Shown here one piece after another: positions 63,849-64,000 of a DNA stretch of 64,000 nt. The position numbers were made by a program, and so were the translations under genes. How positions within the stretch are numbered: the first letter of the stretch is position 1; each line of letters starts with the position of its first letter. The stretch spans positions 24,400,666 through 24,464,665 of the forward strand of contig OX439012.1 in NCBI GenBank assembly GCA_949316495.1, in the 5' to 3' direction. This DNA comes from Amphiduros pacificus. Lineage: Eukaryota; Annelida; Polychaeta; Phyllodocida; Hesionidae. The notes under the pieces are model-generated. The model was not told the origin of the DNA and made no database searches. It saw nothing but the letters and a program-made list of their open reading frames with translations.

Positions 63849-64000
63849 CTGAAGAGGCAAATAGACAGATACATAGTACTAAATAGAACATTTTGTAAGC
63901 CAGTGTTTTTTTTTTAAAGTCATGGAGCACTAGCTAGAATGAGTAACAACTTAATAGTAGAGTGTTTCTGGTAGCTTTAAACGCCACAAAGTAATAAATT

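Overview
The window looks like nuclear DNA of an invertebrate, most probably a lophotrochozoan and perhaps a mollusc. It is AT-rich and gene-poor, with long introns, GT-AG splicing, many micro- and minisatellites, tRNA-derived SINE pieces and a decayed LINE. The SINE 3' tails resemble mollusc SINE tails I remember; that is recall, not a search.

Coding content is small. Three HES-type (hairy/Enhancer-of-split) bHLH repressor genes lie in one cluster: gene A (minus, 14163-15013) and gene B (minus, 19283-20337) are tandem duplicates, and gene C (plus, 43405-45705) points away from them across about 23 kb of non-coding DNA. All three keep the bHLH and a C-terminal Groucho-type tetrapeptide. None shows a recognisable Orange domain, and none has the usual proline of the basic region. 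The right end (57077-63848, minus) holds the last six exons of a CACHD1-like gene (VWFA and cache domain protein), whose 5' part lies beyond the window. Protein-like open frames near 53 kb (minus) may be exons of an unrecognised gene.

The rest reads as a regulatory landscape for the HES cluster. The TCF/LEF-type octamer CATCAAAG/CTTTGATG occurs 24 times by hand count, against about 2-3 expected for this base composition. Four copies sit within 2-4 bp of GCCGCC, the Helper site of invertebrate TCF C-clamps, and five are preceded on the same strand by CAGGTG at a spacing of 16-19 bp. The three HES promoters share a layout: a TCF-like site followed by a GCCG-type motif, 37-38 bp before a TATA box, plus a CACGCG-type Hairy/HES site further upstream. 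The HES/HEY palindrome GCACGTGC occurs seven times (about 0.2 expected). CSL/Su(H) sites cluster at 6.8-10.2 kb, and CTCF-like motifs lie on both sides of the cluster. Together this suggests a locus wired to Wnt, Notch and HES self-repression; all of it is inferred from motifs.

Repeats by region: minisatellites at 0.3, 1.1, 26.0, 29.1, 39.2, 41.9, 46.3, 53.4 and 55.1 kb; a 28-bp minisatellite family at 21.3 and 49.7 kb with an inverted relative at 31.4 kb; long AT and TC microsatellites at 42.2, 58.0 and 48.6 kb; two perfect palindromes of 30 and 32 bp; a short hAT-like MITE at 56.2 kb; and a LINE and two SINE copies within the CACHD1-like introns.
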